From assembly GCF_009870125.1 (NCBI RefSeq), contig NC_046680.1, forward strand, positions 10,106,001 through 10,170,000: a DNA stretch of 64,000 nt, read 5' to 3'. Positions 27,201 to 40,662 of this stretch are shown one piece after another (the stretch's first letter is position 1; each line of letters begins with the position of its first letter). The notes below the pieces were generated by a model. That model did no database searches, had not been told where the DNA came from, and worked only from the letters and a program-made list of their open reading frames with translations. This stretch comes from Drosophila pseudoobscura. Taxonomy: Eukaryota > Arthropoda > Insecta > Diptera > Drosophilidae. The position numbers and the translations under genes were made by a program.

Positions 27201-30200
27201 GAAGTGCTCTCTGCACTGTATCGTACGAGAACTCTGTTCGGGGAGGGAGTGCTCACTCTACCTTGATCTGGCAACCGTCAAACGATTGGGAAAGCAATTA
27301 TTTGTATGGCCTACGGATTGAGAATGTCATATTGGATGGGTTCTGACAGTTGAATATGGTGGCTGGCATTAGAATTCTAATCGAATGGGTGGCGAGCTTC
27401 CTGATCAATGCAAGCCAGTAACTATGAAATTTGTACACTCTTGATAGTAGAACAATTAAGCTTTATCCTCCTGCCACAGATCCGGTATTGCGTGACCATA
27501 TCTCTTATTGGTTTTGTTTTGCACACAATGAAATCAACAAACACTTTACCAATATATTTCCCAGGCAACATAGCAGCGTTGCTGCAGCAACAGCCTGGGG
27601 GATAGTATCCGTTGCAATGCACTGCGCAGCCCCTGGGGCTCTGCTGCAATACCAAGCCCCAACGGAAAAAAGAGCAAAATAAAGTCCAACCAACATCTTC
27701 CCCGCGTCGCGCGTCGCCCGTTTAATGCACTTCAAATTGACAAGTAAAACCGCAAACATTTGCTGACCCGCAATATAAAACCCCTTCCCTCCTTCAAAAA
27801 TAGTGGCGGTGGACTGTTTGTGGGAATGTGAAAAACGCAGGGACCAATAAAGCAAAAGCTGGCCCCAAAAAAAAGGGCCCCAAAAAAATGCCACGTAAAG
27901 AGAGGCCGTTACCGTTTAACTGTGCCAATGCACGCACACATTGACACACCCGTGCATACGCACATGCATTTGCATATAAATGTGTGTGTGTGGAATGCCA
28001 CAAAGGAAGGAAAAACTGAAACTGAAACGAACACAAAAACGAAACAAAGAGGCTGAAAATATTTTTAAAATGGCAAACAAAAAGTGCAAACATTTACTCG
28101 AGAAGAGGGCCGCCCAGGAACTGAATCGAAGCTGAAAGGCTGCCAACTCACTAAAAATGTTGAATGATGAAAATAAAAGAGGCTGCCACACACACGAGTG
28201 CCCTGGAAGTGTGGCAATGGCAGTGGCACTGCCAGCCGGACTCTCCGCGGGGTTCTACATCGGATGGGGTCTGGCTGAAACAAAGCCAAGCCATAAAAAT
28301 AAATATAAATTTAACAATTTTTCTTTTACACCTGATACTCTAGCAGCAAAGGTGTATATGTATTGTGGTAATTAGTGATAATATACTTATAAGACGACGT
28401 GAAGAAAGTGTCTATGCTTTTTGTATCTATAACCTCCAATCCCCCTCTGCAAATCGAGCAATTCTTTACAGATATAGTAGAACCCCGTTGGAAACGATGA
28501 TATCTAAGGTTCTCCCATATACCATCGCAATCAGAGTCAGAGCTGCAGACAAAAATCTGTTTTGCAAGTTTTAAAGAGTTAAATTGGGTATCTTTCGGTC
28601 GGAATATGCCCAAGTGCGTTTTCTGTCTCGGCTTTCGGTATTTTGTTTGTGCCGCGGAGCTGGCAATGTTTGACAGTAGCTGACTGTCCAAAGCAAACAC
28701 ATGTGTGGCCGCTGCTGGGTGGCGGGGGTCACTGCGGATTGCCCACCTGGTCGTCGTTATGGCGGTCGCATCCACTGGGTGTCCGCCCGCGTGTTGGTGG
28801 CTTGACAATGCTCCGTCGCGTCGCATGCGTTTTTATGAATTATTTCGTAATAAATTTTCGAAAAACTCTTTTTTTTCTGTTTATGGCAGGGACAACACGC
28901 TGTGGCCTGGATCTCAAACTGTCGGAGGTCTACGCCCGGGAGGAGCAGCACACAATAATATAATTTAACGCCGCATTGACTCCGTAAAGGAGAGGCGTCA
29001 GTGCGGTTTGCTCACTTGCGAGAGAAAAAAAGGGAAAATTCCGTAAAGGCCGAGCTGCACAATACAAATATTTAAATTTAATTAACTTTATTTACCCAAA
29101 GCCAAGCGGTATGCTGCTGTGGCAGCCCAAACTATTATACAACAAGCTTGTGTGGAGGGGACGGAGGAGGGGGAGGACGAGCAATTGGATTGGTTTGTCC
29201 TAGAACTTTGCGTCAATCAAATCGAAGCATAAAGCTGTCATAAAAAGGAAAGAGCGAAGAGAAAAGCTCTCTTCAGAACACTCAGATGGAGTCCACTTCC
29301 GGCGGAAGTGCGATTTAGTTTGGTCTCGATTTTACGATCTCGGGCTGCTAATTTAGTGCAGCCATGGTCCCAGCTCCCACTGAATTAGCATTAAAATAAA
29401 AATGCGAACTCTGTTAAACAAATAGCCAAAAGAGGCTGAGGGACAAGGATGCTGTTGGGTTATCCCTTTTGTCATAAATGTGCGTTTCCAAATTGTAATA
29501 CATCCGCTCGGAGCTCGGGACTCGGGACTCGGAGCTTGGGGGCTCGGTGCTTACGCAGGGATGGACTGGAAAGGGCCACATATGTGGGGTATTTGTTTAA
29601 CTGAAAACTGTAGCCGGAAACGGAAATATATGCTGTCAGCATTTTATTTGTTTGTGAGTGCGTGATTTTTATGCTTCTCTGGCCAGGAAAGCCCCTAAAA
29701 GGGCTGCGAAATAATAAAATGAAAGGCAAGAAAGGAAAGAAAAGAAGGGGCAGGCAATAGGCACGAACGGAAAACGGAAGGCGACTTGGCAAAAGAGGCA
29801 GGCACACAATAGCCACGGCCTAAAGCGTCACTTTGTTAGCCGCCATTTGTGGAAATTGTTTATGCGCGTAGTTTTGTTGCGATTCGGACGGGAGTGGAGC
29901 GGTCTCTCTTTCTCTCTATGGAATCTGTGCTTTCTAGTCTGACTGGTGTTGCAATCAGCAATGCAAATGTGAATGCAGTAGATGCCGCAATTAAAGAAAC
30001 CCCCATCTTACCTTCTCCCTCCACCAGCAAGTGTGAATACCCATACGCCCTGTGGCCGGACCTCAGCCAGAAGCGCTTAATTCTTGCCTCTTGGCAGCCA
30101 CCAGGGTACCGTACTGCTCTTCTATTGTTTGTCCAGGGCTGAAACTGAGACTGAGGCTGCATTCGCATAAATAACTACGACTTGGCCTAGGGCCTTATAT

Positions 30201-30548
30201 GTACGAGTGTATACAGCAGATAATGGTCCGACTGTAGCGCTCTCTGTACTGCCCGAAGGGGCCGCACAGAAATATTGTTTCCGGTTTTTGTTTTCATAAA
30301 TTACGCCGCATAAATTGCGCATTCAATCGTGTGTGTAAAAAGGCTGCCAAGGAAGGATAGGTGGGGCCTCCGACTCTCACTCAGACTCAGACTCACACTC
30401 CAACTCCGATTTCGACTCGGACTCTGACTTTACGATGTTTTTATTTACTTGGTCCCGGCCTGAAGCCCCGTTTTGTGCCATGTTTGCTTTCGTGTTTAAC
30501 CCGCATCTACAATTCAATTGGTTTTCAGTTTCTTCTTCGACTGCTATT

Positions 30549-30775
30549 TGTGATACCCTTCCATAGGGTAATAAGACTTTGATACTCTTAAATGCAGCCA
30601 CATCCATCCGTCTGTTCATAATAACAACACCCTAATTTGTATAGCACTCTAGCTGAAACTTTGCTCAAAGAGTATAGAGTTCATATTTTATATTCGTCGT
30701 ACTGAAAAAGAGCATTTCATCTGCAAGGGTATCAACAGCTTTAGCCCCCGAAGGTAGACTCCTTTCTGGGTGCCT
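30549..30775. mobile_element. Decayed DINE-1/SGM-like repeat remnant (tentative)
   Basis: It begins GATACCCTTCCATAGGGTA, contains CATCCATCCGTCTGTTCAT and GCACTCTAGCTGAAACTTTG, and closes with CTGCAAGGGTATC followed by a CCCGAAGGTAGACTCCTTTC-like end. These are blocks I associate with the abundant non-autonomous DINE-1/SGM-type elements of Drosophila. A similar end occurs near 50611. No coding capacity. Confidence 0.4.
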
Positions 30776-33700
30776 GTTGATGGGGCTTTAGTGTTACATC
30801 CACCTCTTGCCTGGCAGTCATTTCTAGAGTGCCCGAGCCGAGGTGTTTGGCCAATAAATTGCGCCAAGTGTGTGTGGAGCCGTTGGCCGTTGCCCGGCTG
30901 CCTGTCTGCCCCATTGTTGTTGCTAAATATGCGGCAGGTGGCAAAGTTTAATAATGAAACACATAAATTGCCAAGGGTTAGCACCTCGCTCTCAGCCAGA
31001 GAGCTGATTCCTGGGACTGGGGTTGGGGCAAGGATCAGCGGGATATAGCCGACGGCCAGTCGGTAAATAGCTTCAGGTAGTTTGGTTGTGTGTTTGTTTG
31101 ACTTCTCCCTTCAAAGTAAATTAGCAGCTAGTCTATTTGGAAATGCTTGACCCTTTTCCATCTGATGGAAGTTGTAAAAGTTGTCCCAATTAAAATACTT
31201 TGTCTGGAAGTTGTCCTGCGAATTTGGCCTTAATCTGGGATGATGGCTGGGACCATATGGTCAGGCGTTAATGGTTCGCTGGAGCCGGCCTGAGTTCATT
31301 TCGAGTTCGTTGGCAAGTTCCTTTGCTGACCAAACGACATGTAAATGTGCATTTATACATTGGGGCGCCTCAACTCCACGGCAAGGCAGACAAAGAAGGA
31401 ATTATAAATAAATGCGTGGCTCCAAATCTAGTCTAGACGATATAAATCAAGATGCAGTCCGCGGCCCCAGACGGACGGCTCGAAATGAATACATTTCCAG
31501 GACATGGACCATGACTTATGCACAATCAATCAAACACTCTCTTTGAGTGACTTGGATTCCGAGTTGAGTGCTCAAGTGACCTAGCTAAGTTCTTCAAATA
31601 TTCATGCATCATCAGACACTTCTACCTCTCCCTCTCTCCCTATCTCGCTCGCCATAGTACGGCATCTCCTTAATCACCTGCGATCCCAGCGATTGCCATT
31701 CGAGTGCCATTCAGCCGCAATTATGGGTCCACTTCAATGTGAATAGCCGTAATATTCATTCGCATTAGACATAGTGTGTGTGCGAGTGTCTATCTCTTCC
31801 TCTCTTCAGTAGTCCTTTGCGCTGAGTAGTTTTCGTAGCATGCCACTTTTATGAGTTCGCACTCGATCTCGTTTCACTTTCTCTCAATCCCATTCCCATT
31901 TCAATCCGTTTATGCAGCATCCTGCCGTTGTGGCCACTATTGTTTCCTCTCTCCTGCTCTGGAACCTCCAAGGACAAAACTTCCGTTTTGCATATTTGCA
32001 TTTCCGTTCGGTCGCCGTGTCGCTGTGTCCTCATCCCTATCCGTATTTGTTTTATTCGTTAATCAGACTATTTGCTTTTATGCTTTCGATACATTTGCCT
32101 GGGTGCTTTCCCCTAATGTTTGCTCTCCGGCCAGCAATATCAACTTATATGTACTTATTCTTATCGCATTGTGGGAGTCCATTAAAATTGTAATAGCTTA
32201 GCCACACAAAAGATGAGACATAACCACTGGCACAACAGCATTATAGTGGTAATTGAGGTAATCAAAATGCAAATAAGTGGTCCATTAAATAATCTAAATC
32301 CACAATGTGTTAAAATTTAACAGAAACGAGAGTTGTCTGCAAACGAAAACGAGGATATCCATGGGCGCCTGGGTTCAACCCATTTCGAATTTTAGTATTT
32401 ATCGTTTCTCTTCATGTTTCTAGTAGAAATCGTTGATATATTAGTCAGTGTGACCGATGGAAGTGTTTTGGCAAACCAATTCAGAATTAATTGAAAATGG
32501 ATTGATATTCAAACGACACAATTTTCTGGACAATATTAACAAAACTAAATTTTCTTATTTACTATTGATACTATTCTGCAAATGTATACCTGTATCACGC
32601 TTTACATAAATGCTATTTTCGCTAGTATTTTCCCACTCCCAACGAGCGGCCACAATAATCAACCGTCGATGAGCCGTGTCCTTTTGAACGTATAGGATGC
32701 ACAGGCGTTTGGCTCGCATTACCATTTCCTGGCAGCTGTTGCTGATTATCGAAGGAATTCGCACAACCACAGACCATTATCTGGTTCTGCTCGTACATAA
32801 TTTCTACTTATATCAATTTGTCAGGAATTTATCACATATACAACCTCGAAGAGGAGAGGGACATCAGCTATGTGAGAGTACATTTTGTGGGCGAGTTTTC
32901 TGGAAAGTTTTTCTTCGACTCAAGCCGAACCAGGGCCTCGACATTGGCATTTATTGCTTTATTACTTGGAAATTCTTGTCGGGAGTGCTGGCATTGGCCA
33001 TTGTCCATAATTCATTGTTGGATTCCGGAATGTTGCCACAGTCTGTGGTGTGGCAGTAGCAGCGTTAATAGGATAACGAATGACAATTGTTGTTGATCGT
33101 GGTAATTTGTTTTGATTTTGTGCAGAAGTAAAAGTTCCACAAAATACCAAACTGCCAATGTCCCAATACTCATTATAATAATGGCAATATTTGGTTAGAG
33201 TAACTAGCAAAGGACAAACGACCCCCGAGTGCGAGAAGCATGTGTGCTCGGGCCTCTGAGCTGGATTTGATGCCACGAAATCCGCTTGTTGTCAAACCAT
33301 TTTATCGACAACCGAAATGAAACCATAACAATGTATGGCCTAATATAAATGTATGGACTCGAACGATTGTAAGGGCTTGATGGGGATTTGCGCAGATCTG
33401 AGATGCTTTTGCTTTAACGAAATTAACGAGATTGCTTTTAGTTGGTGAAAAATTTCAAGTCAAGCCCAAGACGATGAAGCAGCAAAGCTGCTATTCAACC
33501 ATCAACCAACAAGCTCTTCAATATACTTACATGAGAGTACTGCAAGTGCTGTGTATGGCCAGACAGGTATACTTGATGATGATTATGGATGCCACATGCT
33601 TTAGGGAGGGAGCCTGGCTGGCTTAGTAATTACATGTCAGGTGCCTACATCCACACAGGTTTACTCACGAAATTAATTTCCTTGGCCCACTAAAATCTGA

Positions 33701-33825
33701 ACGATAATGAGAACAATTCGATAAGCTCGGTTAGGCGTCGCTTGGGCGTGGTAAATCCGATTTTAAGCTGCAAATCCCTTCTTGAAGTGCGATGCCATGA
33801 TTAAACTCACTCCCCATTTCTGCTT

Positions 33826-33828
33826 TTC

Positions 33829-33876
<48 letters not shown>

Positions 33877-33880
33877 TCTC
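33826..33880 (+). repeat. CT dinucleotide microsatellite
   Basis: Nearly pure CT (GAGA on the other strand) for about 50 bp. It is a potential GAGA-factor binding tract, with no gene nearby. Confidence 0.9.
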
Positions 33881-36800
33881 ACTCTCCATCTCTCGTGGTT
33901 TCGCCGCTAAGTGTGTGTGTTTAACCGGAGTGAAACGGAATTAACCCACATGTACCTAACTACACTCGCATGGGAAGTAAGCGCATTGGCTGCCGTCGAA
34001 GACCACGGAGCAACAGGAAGAGGCAGTCAGGCATGAGGCAGCTAGGAGGCCGAAGGCTGCGTATCCTTGACAGAATCGAGGACCTGCATCATCGCCAGAA
34101 GCAGCAGAGGGAACAGCCATGCACTGACAGGCTGCCAATGGATGCTGGATGCTGGTCCTGATTCCGATTCTGTGGCTTTACCGAATGGGAAATGGCTCTT
34201 CGATTTGGTCAGCGTACCTGGCTAAATAGCAGCCTAGAGGAGGAACGGAAGGGAAAAATGGCTGGCAGGATGTTTCAGCAAATTAAATGCCTCTCCTGGA
34301 GAAACGGCATCAGCTGGCACGTGGCTTTAGCCGCGACGTGGCTGGCAGTTAACGCGGCGACAGACACCGTTGCGTATACGTAACGTAATATATGTGTGTG
34401 CACGGCACTCGGCGGCTGTCTACCCCCTCATCCCTCTGTCGGTGTCTTTGTCACTGCCCGCCTGCAAAAGCTGAAACGTGTTAAATTTATGGTTTGATTT
34501 CGCTATGGCATTGCCAATATGCCAGGCTGGCGATGCCCGCCCTTAACCCTAATATTTATGGCCAATACGTGAGCACATGTGCCGCAGGAGCTCCTCACCA
34601 AAAATCTCCGCCGCTCGCTGAATGATGACACCATATCAGAGATATGACTCACATCTCTGGACGGAGGAAGGCAACTATGCATACACTCTGAAAAAATCTA
34701 TTTAATTCATGCAAGTAAAGCTTATTACAAAAAATTTATCAGAAATGCATGACTTCAATATTTTTATAGAATATTCCTAATCCCTACAATTATTATTTGA
34801 TGATGTTTTATATAACACAAACTATTTCTAGTTTAGTTTCTTACAGTTCATGAAAGACTGCATTGGCTTCTACTTAGCGCATTCACCTTTTTGCGGGTCA
34901 TGACTGTATGTGCAAGTGCAGCGCCAATTACTGGCGCTCACGTAAAAATCACGTAAGTTTAAATTCACTTTAACATCATTAAGACAAAGTGCGCACACAC
35001 TGCGGTTCTGTTTCGACTTAGGAGAAGGAGCAGCAGCATGAGCTGCAAATGCAGGCCACAGCATGTGAGCATACGGAAAACAGTCTAATGAAAATTTAAG
35101 TGGTGCATGCTTGATTTAGCAAATGAGTTAAGTTGAGTCGAGTGGAGTGGAGCTTGCCATGTGTGGCTCTATGAGGCTGAGTGCTCGGCCCCAGTCAGCC
35201 GACAGTCGAAAATAACGTAATTATACTCGTTATGCGGTGCTCGTATTGTGCAGTACGAGTATCTGCTTTCTGTGCCAATGTATGTATGTAGCAGGCAGAG
35301 AGAAGGGCTTCCCGATCGCATATATGCATGGGATCTATACGCTTTAGCCCTGTCCACCTTTGAGTATGAACGAGTGCATCCATAGTGATAAATATATTCA
35401 AAATGTACAGTCCAATAATTATTAAACAAAGAGGATTTATTTGGTAATTCCCGGGTATCGCATAGTCGGAATACAGATTTCTTGGTTTCGTCTTTATTAA
35501 ATGCCGCTCATGTAGTTGCAGTGGCTCTATGGCGTGTTTATTGCCACATCGAGCTATGGTTGGAACTGTGCTTAGGGCTGGGGGCTAAAAGGTTCTCCCA
35601 CTGACGATCCATAAATCTATTTATAAACACGCCTAATCTCTGGCTGGGCGCACGGCGCCTTCTTGGACCGCCCGCAGTGCGCTGTTTGAATGCAGAAGTA
35701 AAGCCGATTCTGGTGGTCAGTGGTTGGGGTTTGCGTGGTGAGCATTTGGGCAACGGAAGTTTGGCGGACTGTCTCATCTCAAGGCTGGCCATAACCTTTG
35801 ACCCATTAAGATAAGCGGTGGCCATAAACGTGGGCAACAAACAAAGCAGCGAAAATGAATTATTTGGCTGGGAATTTGGCTTTCCATCCCTTCCCAAAGC
35901 GAGGCGATAAGCAGACGGGGTCGGAGGAAGTTGGCTGCGGGGGTTATTCTCATTAGTCCCAAGAACTGTGTTGCGTTATTCCTTCCTCTCACTCGCTGGT
36001 CAACCTCAAATCGAATTCCAGCCCCAGATCGAAATGCAAATCATTATTTTAGCAGCTGGGAGTCGCTGCCAGAGTATCTATCTGCCACTGCAGGCGAACG
36101 TGCCCCGGTCGGGTCCACGTCTCATTGCGGCACATTTCGCATAAGTATCGGCAACTCTGGAAACTTATTGATGCGCATAAATCAGTGAGACCCTTCGCCG
36201 TGCCCGTGCCCGTGCCCGTGCTCGTACCGTGCAAGGGCCAGTGCTGAGGCATGCACTCTCTATGCATGCGAAATCACTGCAGTAGAAAATTAGAAGATTT
36301 TCGGTTCAGACAAGATTCGGTTACAGTGCAGCTCTCTTCATCTCGCTCTCTGTCTGCATGTCCCTCTCGCACGTAACTGCAAATCGTGTGGCAAGTGCAA
36401 CATCTGTGGCAATGCTCGCAATGGAGTCATACGGAAAAGCAGCCACCAAAAACGTGACAACGCCAGCAGCGGCGACAGCAACAGCTATAAGAGTTGATGC
36501 GACATCTATGTAACGTGCCGCACATCTGTTCTCCCGTCGCCCACTGGTCCTCTGCCCACCCCTACCCCGGGGGAATCATTGCAAATTGCAATTAACGTTG
36601 GCTGCTCTAATTAGCTCAGACGAGACCATACCATACCGGAGCCGACCAGCCTGGAACGAAAGGCTATGCCATGGTTCAGTTGGCTTCACTTTGAGAGCAT
36701 AATTAGCTTAATTCTTAAAAAACCCCGAAAAACTATACAAGCATAATTTGCTAAAATATTTTTAAACGGCAGCTACTTTAGCGCCAATTAGCTGGACAGA

Positions 36801-39611
36801 AAGGGCTTTGGTGCTGCTGCTGGTCGGGTGGCTGCTTAGAGCCCCGTATCAATGGGTCGTATCATCAATCAAAGGCTTTCCAGGTGTAAAGCACCCAAAA
36901 TAACATCGTAGGTAAGTCGGCGAGTGCTTCAGTGAGCTCCTACAGCTGTGTGTGTTTGTTTGCGATGGTATCTCTGTCTGGTTGTTGCCACAGATAATTT
37001 GTTAAAAATACAAAAAAAGAAGCCAACAAAATGACAAATGAATGGCGAAAGGTAGGTGAAAGGGAGAGTGAGAGCAAGAGCACGCGCGCAAATATTATTC
37101 ATCCATGAAAACCAAAGGTAAAAAGTAAGAAGTCATAATGAAATAATGCAATACCCTGAATAGCTTTCATTTAATTCAAAACAAGCTCTTACAAGATTCG
37201 TTTCTTTTGCCACGAAACCCACCCACGTCTTCCCATTGAAACTGCAATCCTTTGCATCTTCGACTCCATCTATCACTATGCGTTCCAATCAATCTCGCAA
37301 TATTCCTCCCCTCGGCTGCGTTGCACCATCACTTGCTTAACTGTTAGCCTTAACTGATGAATAAATTCCGCCATCACCAACCTTGGTATGTAATTAATTA
37401 AATTAGCTCGGAAAAAATTTTACCGTTTCATTGAATTTAAGTCTGATGAAAACAGTTAAAAATAATAAGCCCACACGCCATAAAAAGGCTTGAGCAACCA
37501 TATATTTCTGTATATAAATGTGGAGAGGCCGCTGGAACTGGAATGGCGAAATGCCGCCAGTGCAATCAAGCTGGTCACGAATGCGCCACGAAATAATCAG
37601 ATGATAAATACTTTGTATGCAGTGCTGCAGATGCAGATTCAGATACAGATACATATGCAGATCCAGCGGCAGGACCTTTGCTATGTTTGCATTGCAATTG
37701 CATATTTCGCTCGCACTCCATTTAAAAATAACTTTTAACTTGATTAAAAATGTCGGTGGTGGCGGCTGGGTGGGACGGAGCTGAGCGGAGAGTAGCGGAA
37801 ACGGATGTGAGAACGGCAAGAGCAAAGTGAAATCTTGTGCAATTAACTTAAAGCCAACTTGAGTGGGACGAAAGGACAGGGGTGGCTAAGAGACGGGGGT
37901 CAGCTTCGCTTCAAAAACTAATTGACATCGTTGGCCTGGCAGCCGCTGACAGCTGGCGCTGAGAGTTCTCTACCAGCTCCTCCTTTGCCAGGGTGGTGTG
38001 CCGTCTCCTCATGCTGTTTTTCACTATCAGCCCATCTGGCCTTCTCCTTAAAGGCTCGCAAATATTTTCGCAATCTCCCCACCGCCTCGGATCCATCTGC
38101 TGCTGCGCTGGCAGTTTTAATTTAATTTTACACCGAATTCTGCGCCATGTCGTGACCATCGTCGTTCGTTGCAGGCGCCAATTTTCGCGCGTCCTTTTTG
38201 CGGCCGCACTGCAGATTGCACGGATTGGAGATTGGGAGTACAGAAAGCTAAAGCAGGGTCTGGAGCGACTATTGTCAGTGCCATTAAAAAAGTTAGCCCG
38301 ATTTGAGCTTGCACGCTTAATGGCCAAGATTTTAATCAGAAAATGAGTTAAAAGCCAGCTGGCGGCAGTACGAGGAGCAACCCCGAACATCAACATCAAC
38401 ATCAACCGTTGACGATATCCTCCGCCGGATTGCCACGGCTGCCGTTGATTATTGTGGCGCCTTTTTCCCCAGTTACTTGCACACGTCGCCCACGGCCGCA
38501 TCGCGCTGAGGTGCCACAATGGGTTGCCACAGTCGGTAAAAGTTCGGCGCATTACAAAAGTTTTATCTGGGAAGAAAACAAAAAACTGCATTAACCACAG
38601 ACAGCATTTCGGGGAGAATTCATCATCATCCTCTGATGCAGCCCAACTGTCAATCTGACTGGGTAAATGGTGAGCAAAAGTTCACGAAACTGTGCAAAAT
38701 CATGGAGGCAATTCGAGATAAATAAAATTCATCTGGAGTATTACTCAATCACAAAGTTACTAAAGCATTTTTTTCGGTTCTCAGTAGTTGATGAAATCAA
38801 TGACAGAAGAAACTTCAACCGAAGTTGAAAGAAAATTTGCTTGGTGTTTTAATTGTTAAGAAATTTTCAATTTATATTGCAGCCAAGGAAAACAGTTTAT
38901 TCTTCTTGATTATGTCATGGTTTAACTAATGGGAGGCTGGAACTATCATTTATCATTTTTAATTGCCTTTTGAAATAATACCTCTTTACCGCCAACAGCT
39001 TCTGGTCTCAGTATGTTAAATTGATCGGATGCTGACTTTTCCGAATTAGACTTATATAGGAACTCGTTCGAATACAAGTATCCTTCGTACAGTATAGCCT
39101 TCAGAACGTATTTTTTAATTACCACCGTACTTCTTATCTACTCTTTAAAATAGTTAAATGTAATAAAAAAAAAGCGCCAACATCGTATCAGTACATACAT
39201 ATTTTTTCCATATCAGTAAATGCTCTGCTATCTATAATCGCTCGCTGGTTGGAGACTTATTGGCAGCCTAATGGGGCTATGATTTACAGTGAGCACTCGA
39301 AATGGGACTTCAACACACTTCAGAAGCAATGAGAATCAGAGTTTTCCCTGGGTTTCTCTAATCTCCCGTGGAACATTCGTGTAGGGCCTGACCATAGCCA
39401 GAGGAGGCCGACCGTCAAGAGCAACCTGAAAATGGAATTAAGTCAGTCCTAGTTCCGAGCAAATAGTGGATGCCCATTCGACATTTTTATATGAAACCGA
39501 ATTGAAAACTAGAGTACTGGATATGTCAGTGAGGTGGACCCAATGGACCACACGCTGGGGCTTCTACTCAACTCGCCAGCCTTTATTGAATCGGACAATC
39601 ATTTGAAGAGC

Positions 39612-40122
39612 TTAAGCTACATCGGGCTGCTGTTGCTGCTGCTGCCCATTCAGCGGCGCAATGGGTTGCAGTGAACCCCATTCCAATGGCTTCCACGTGA
39701 GGGGCTCCATTGGCTTCATGGTGAACAGCGGTGGAAAGGGCGTGAGTGGAGCGCAGTCGGAGCCAGTGCACTGGGTCTGGGACTGGCTAGAATTGCCACT
39801 GCCACTCTGGCTCTGGCTCTGGGTGCCATTCTCGGAGGTTTGCGTCTGGCAGCCGGGACCGGTCTGGGTCTGGGTCTGAAGGCCGTCGGCTGAGTGCTGC
39901 GTTCCTGCGTCCCCACAGTTGCACTGCACGTCGAGAGGCGCTGCCTGATAAAGGATAAACGTTTACAGGATTGTAGTTTCCCACTGTCAGAGAGCCATGT
40001 ATGCTGTTGTTCTACTCAATTTTCATTACATTCAGCCCTGACAGCACGCACAGCCCGGCAATGGCCACGGCAACCACGACGACGACAACTGGCAGAGCGA
40101 AACTACGTTGGTGGCCTTTCAT
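39612..40122 (-). CDS. Gene C: small secreted Gln-Thr/Gln-Ser-rich orphan protein
   Basis: Exons 40122-40030 and 39944-39612 on the minus strand (85-bp intron, donor GTAATG, acceptor TTTATCAG, phase 0), 141 aa. Exon 1 encodes a hydrophobic signal peptide (MKGHQRSFALPVVVVVVAVA, then IAGLCVLSGLN). The mature part starts AAPLDVQCNCGD, has about five cysteines, a low-complexity centre of QTQTQ and SQSQSG repeats with NGT and NSS sequons, a proline/tryptophan-rich part (PLTWKPLEWGSLQP) and a run of six glutamines before PDVA. AATAAA (minus) is at 39587-39582, 25 nt after the stop. It lacks the DUF725 cysteine core but shares with B, D and E a phase-0 intron directly after the signal peptide. I do not recognise it; the lumenal or extracellular role is inferred. 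Confidence 0.7.
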
Positions 40123-40147
40123 GCTTAATGGTCTGAGAACAAACTTC

Positions 40148-40185
40148 GACTGACTACAATCTAGTGTGTGTGCGCACATTTTAAA
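40148..40185 (-). promoter_or_regulatory. Candidate promoter of gene C
   Basis: Minus-strand TTTAAAAT (40185-40178) with an Inr-like TCAGTC (40153-40148, A at 40151) 34 bp downstream and 29 bp before the ATG at 40122. Confidence 0.5.
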
Positions 40186-40662
40186 GCGTTAACAGCTACA
40201 GCTACAGCAACGGCAATGGCCACATAGAGAGATAATTGAATGTACGAGTATCGCCGATGTGCGGGCAGCTCGGAGGTGGCCGATATGTCGGCTTCCAAAT
40301 TGAATATTTATTTGCCTTTTTCATTCGCACTGATGCCCTTACTATGTAGTTAGGTAGTTTTGCTATAAGATACGCGTACTTTTCACTCAGAATACTTCGT
40401 TCGGTGAATGCTTTCTCCCAAGGAAAATCCAGAGCCTGTTAATGCTACACATCTTACGTATTTCAGTAGTAATTATTCTTAAATATTCATGTGAATTAAT
40501 ATGATTGTCGCATACAATATCCTTAAGAATGAAATATTACCCTTGTACTCGTATAAACACTGTGTCTATTTGGTTAAGGTCAATTGTGTGGCCCCAGGCG
40601 GAATCGAATTGATAGTCGCATGCGATTTGTGAATGCTCATTTATTGGATATCAGATTTGGAC

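Larger units (their letters stand above)
18100..39580. other. About 21-kb interval without supported genes
   Basis: Between genes B and C I find no exon set with signal peptide, coherent codon use or family motif. Contents include a C run (24717-24729), a 55-bp CT tract (33826-33880), a decayed repeat at about 30549-30775, TACATATGTATG-type repeats and isolated TATA-like strings (for example CTATAAAACG near 20290) with no coding sequence behind them. Regulatory elements or a distant gene's intron may occupy it. Confidence 0.5.

Noticed and set aside
37911-38591. 226-aa minus-strand open frame
   Set aside because: Composition of random translation (many Arg, Ser and isolated Cys/Trp), no domain, several overlapping plus-strand frames of equal quality.
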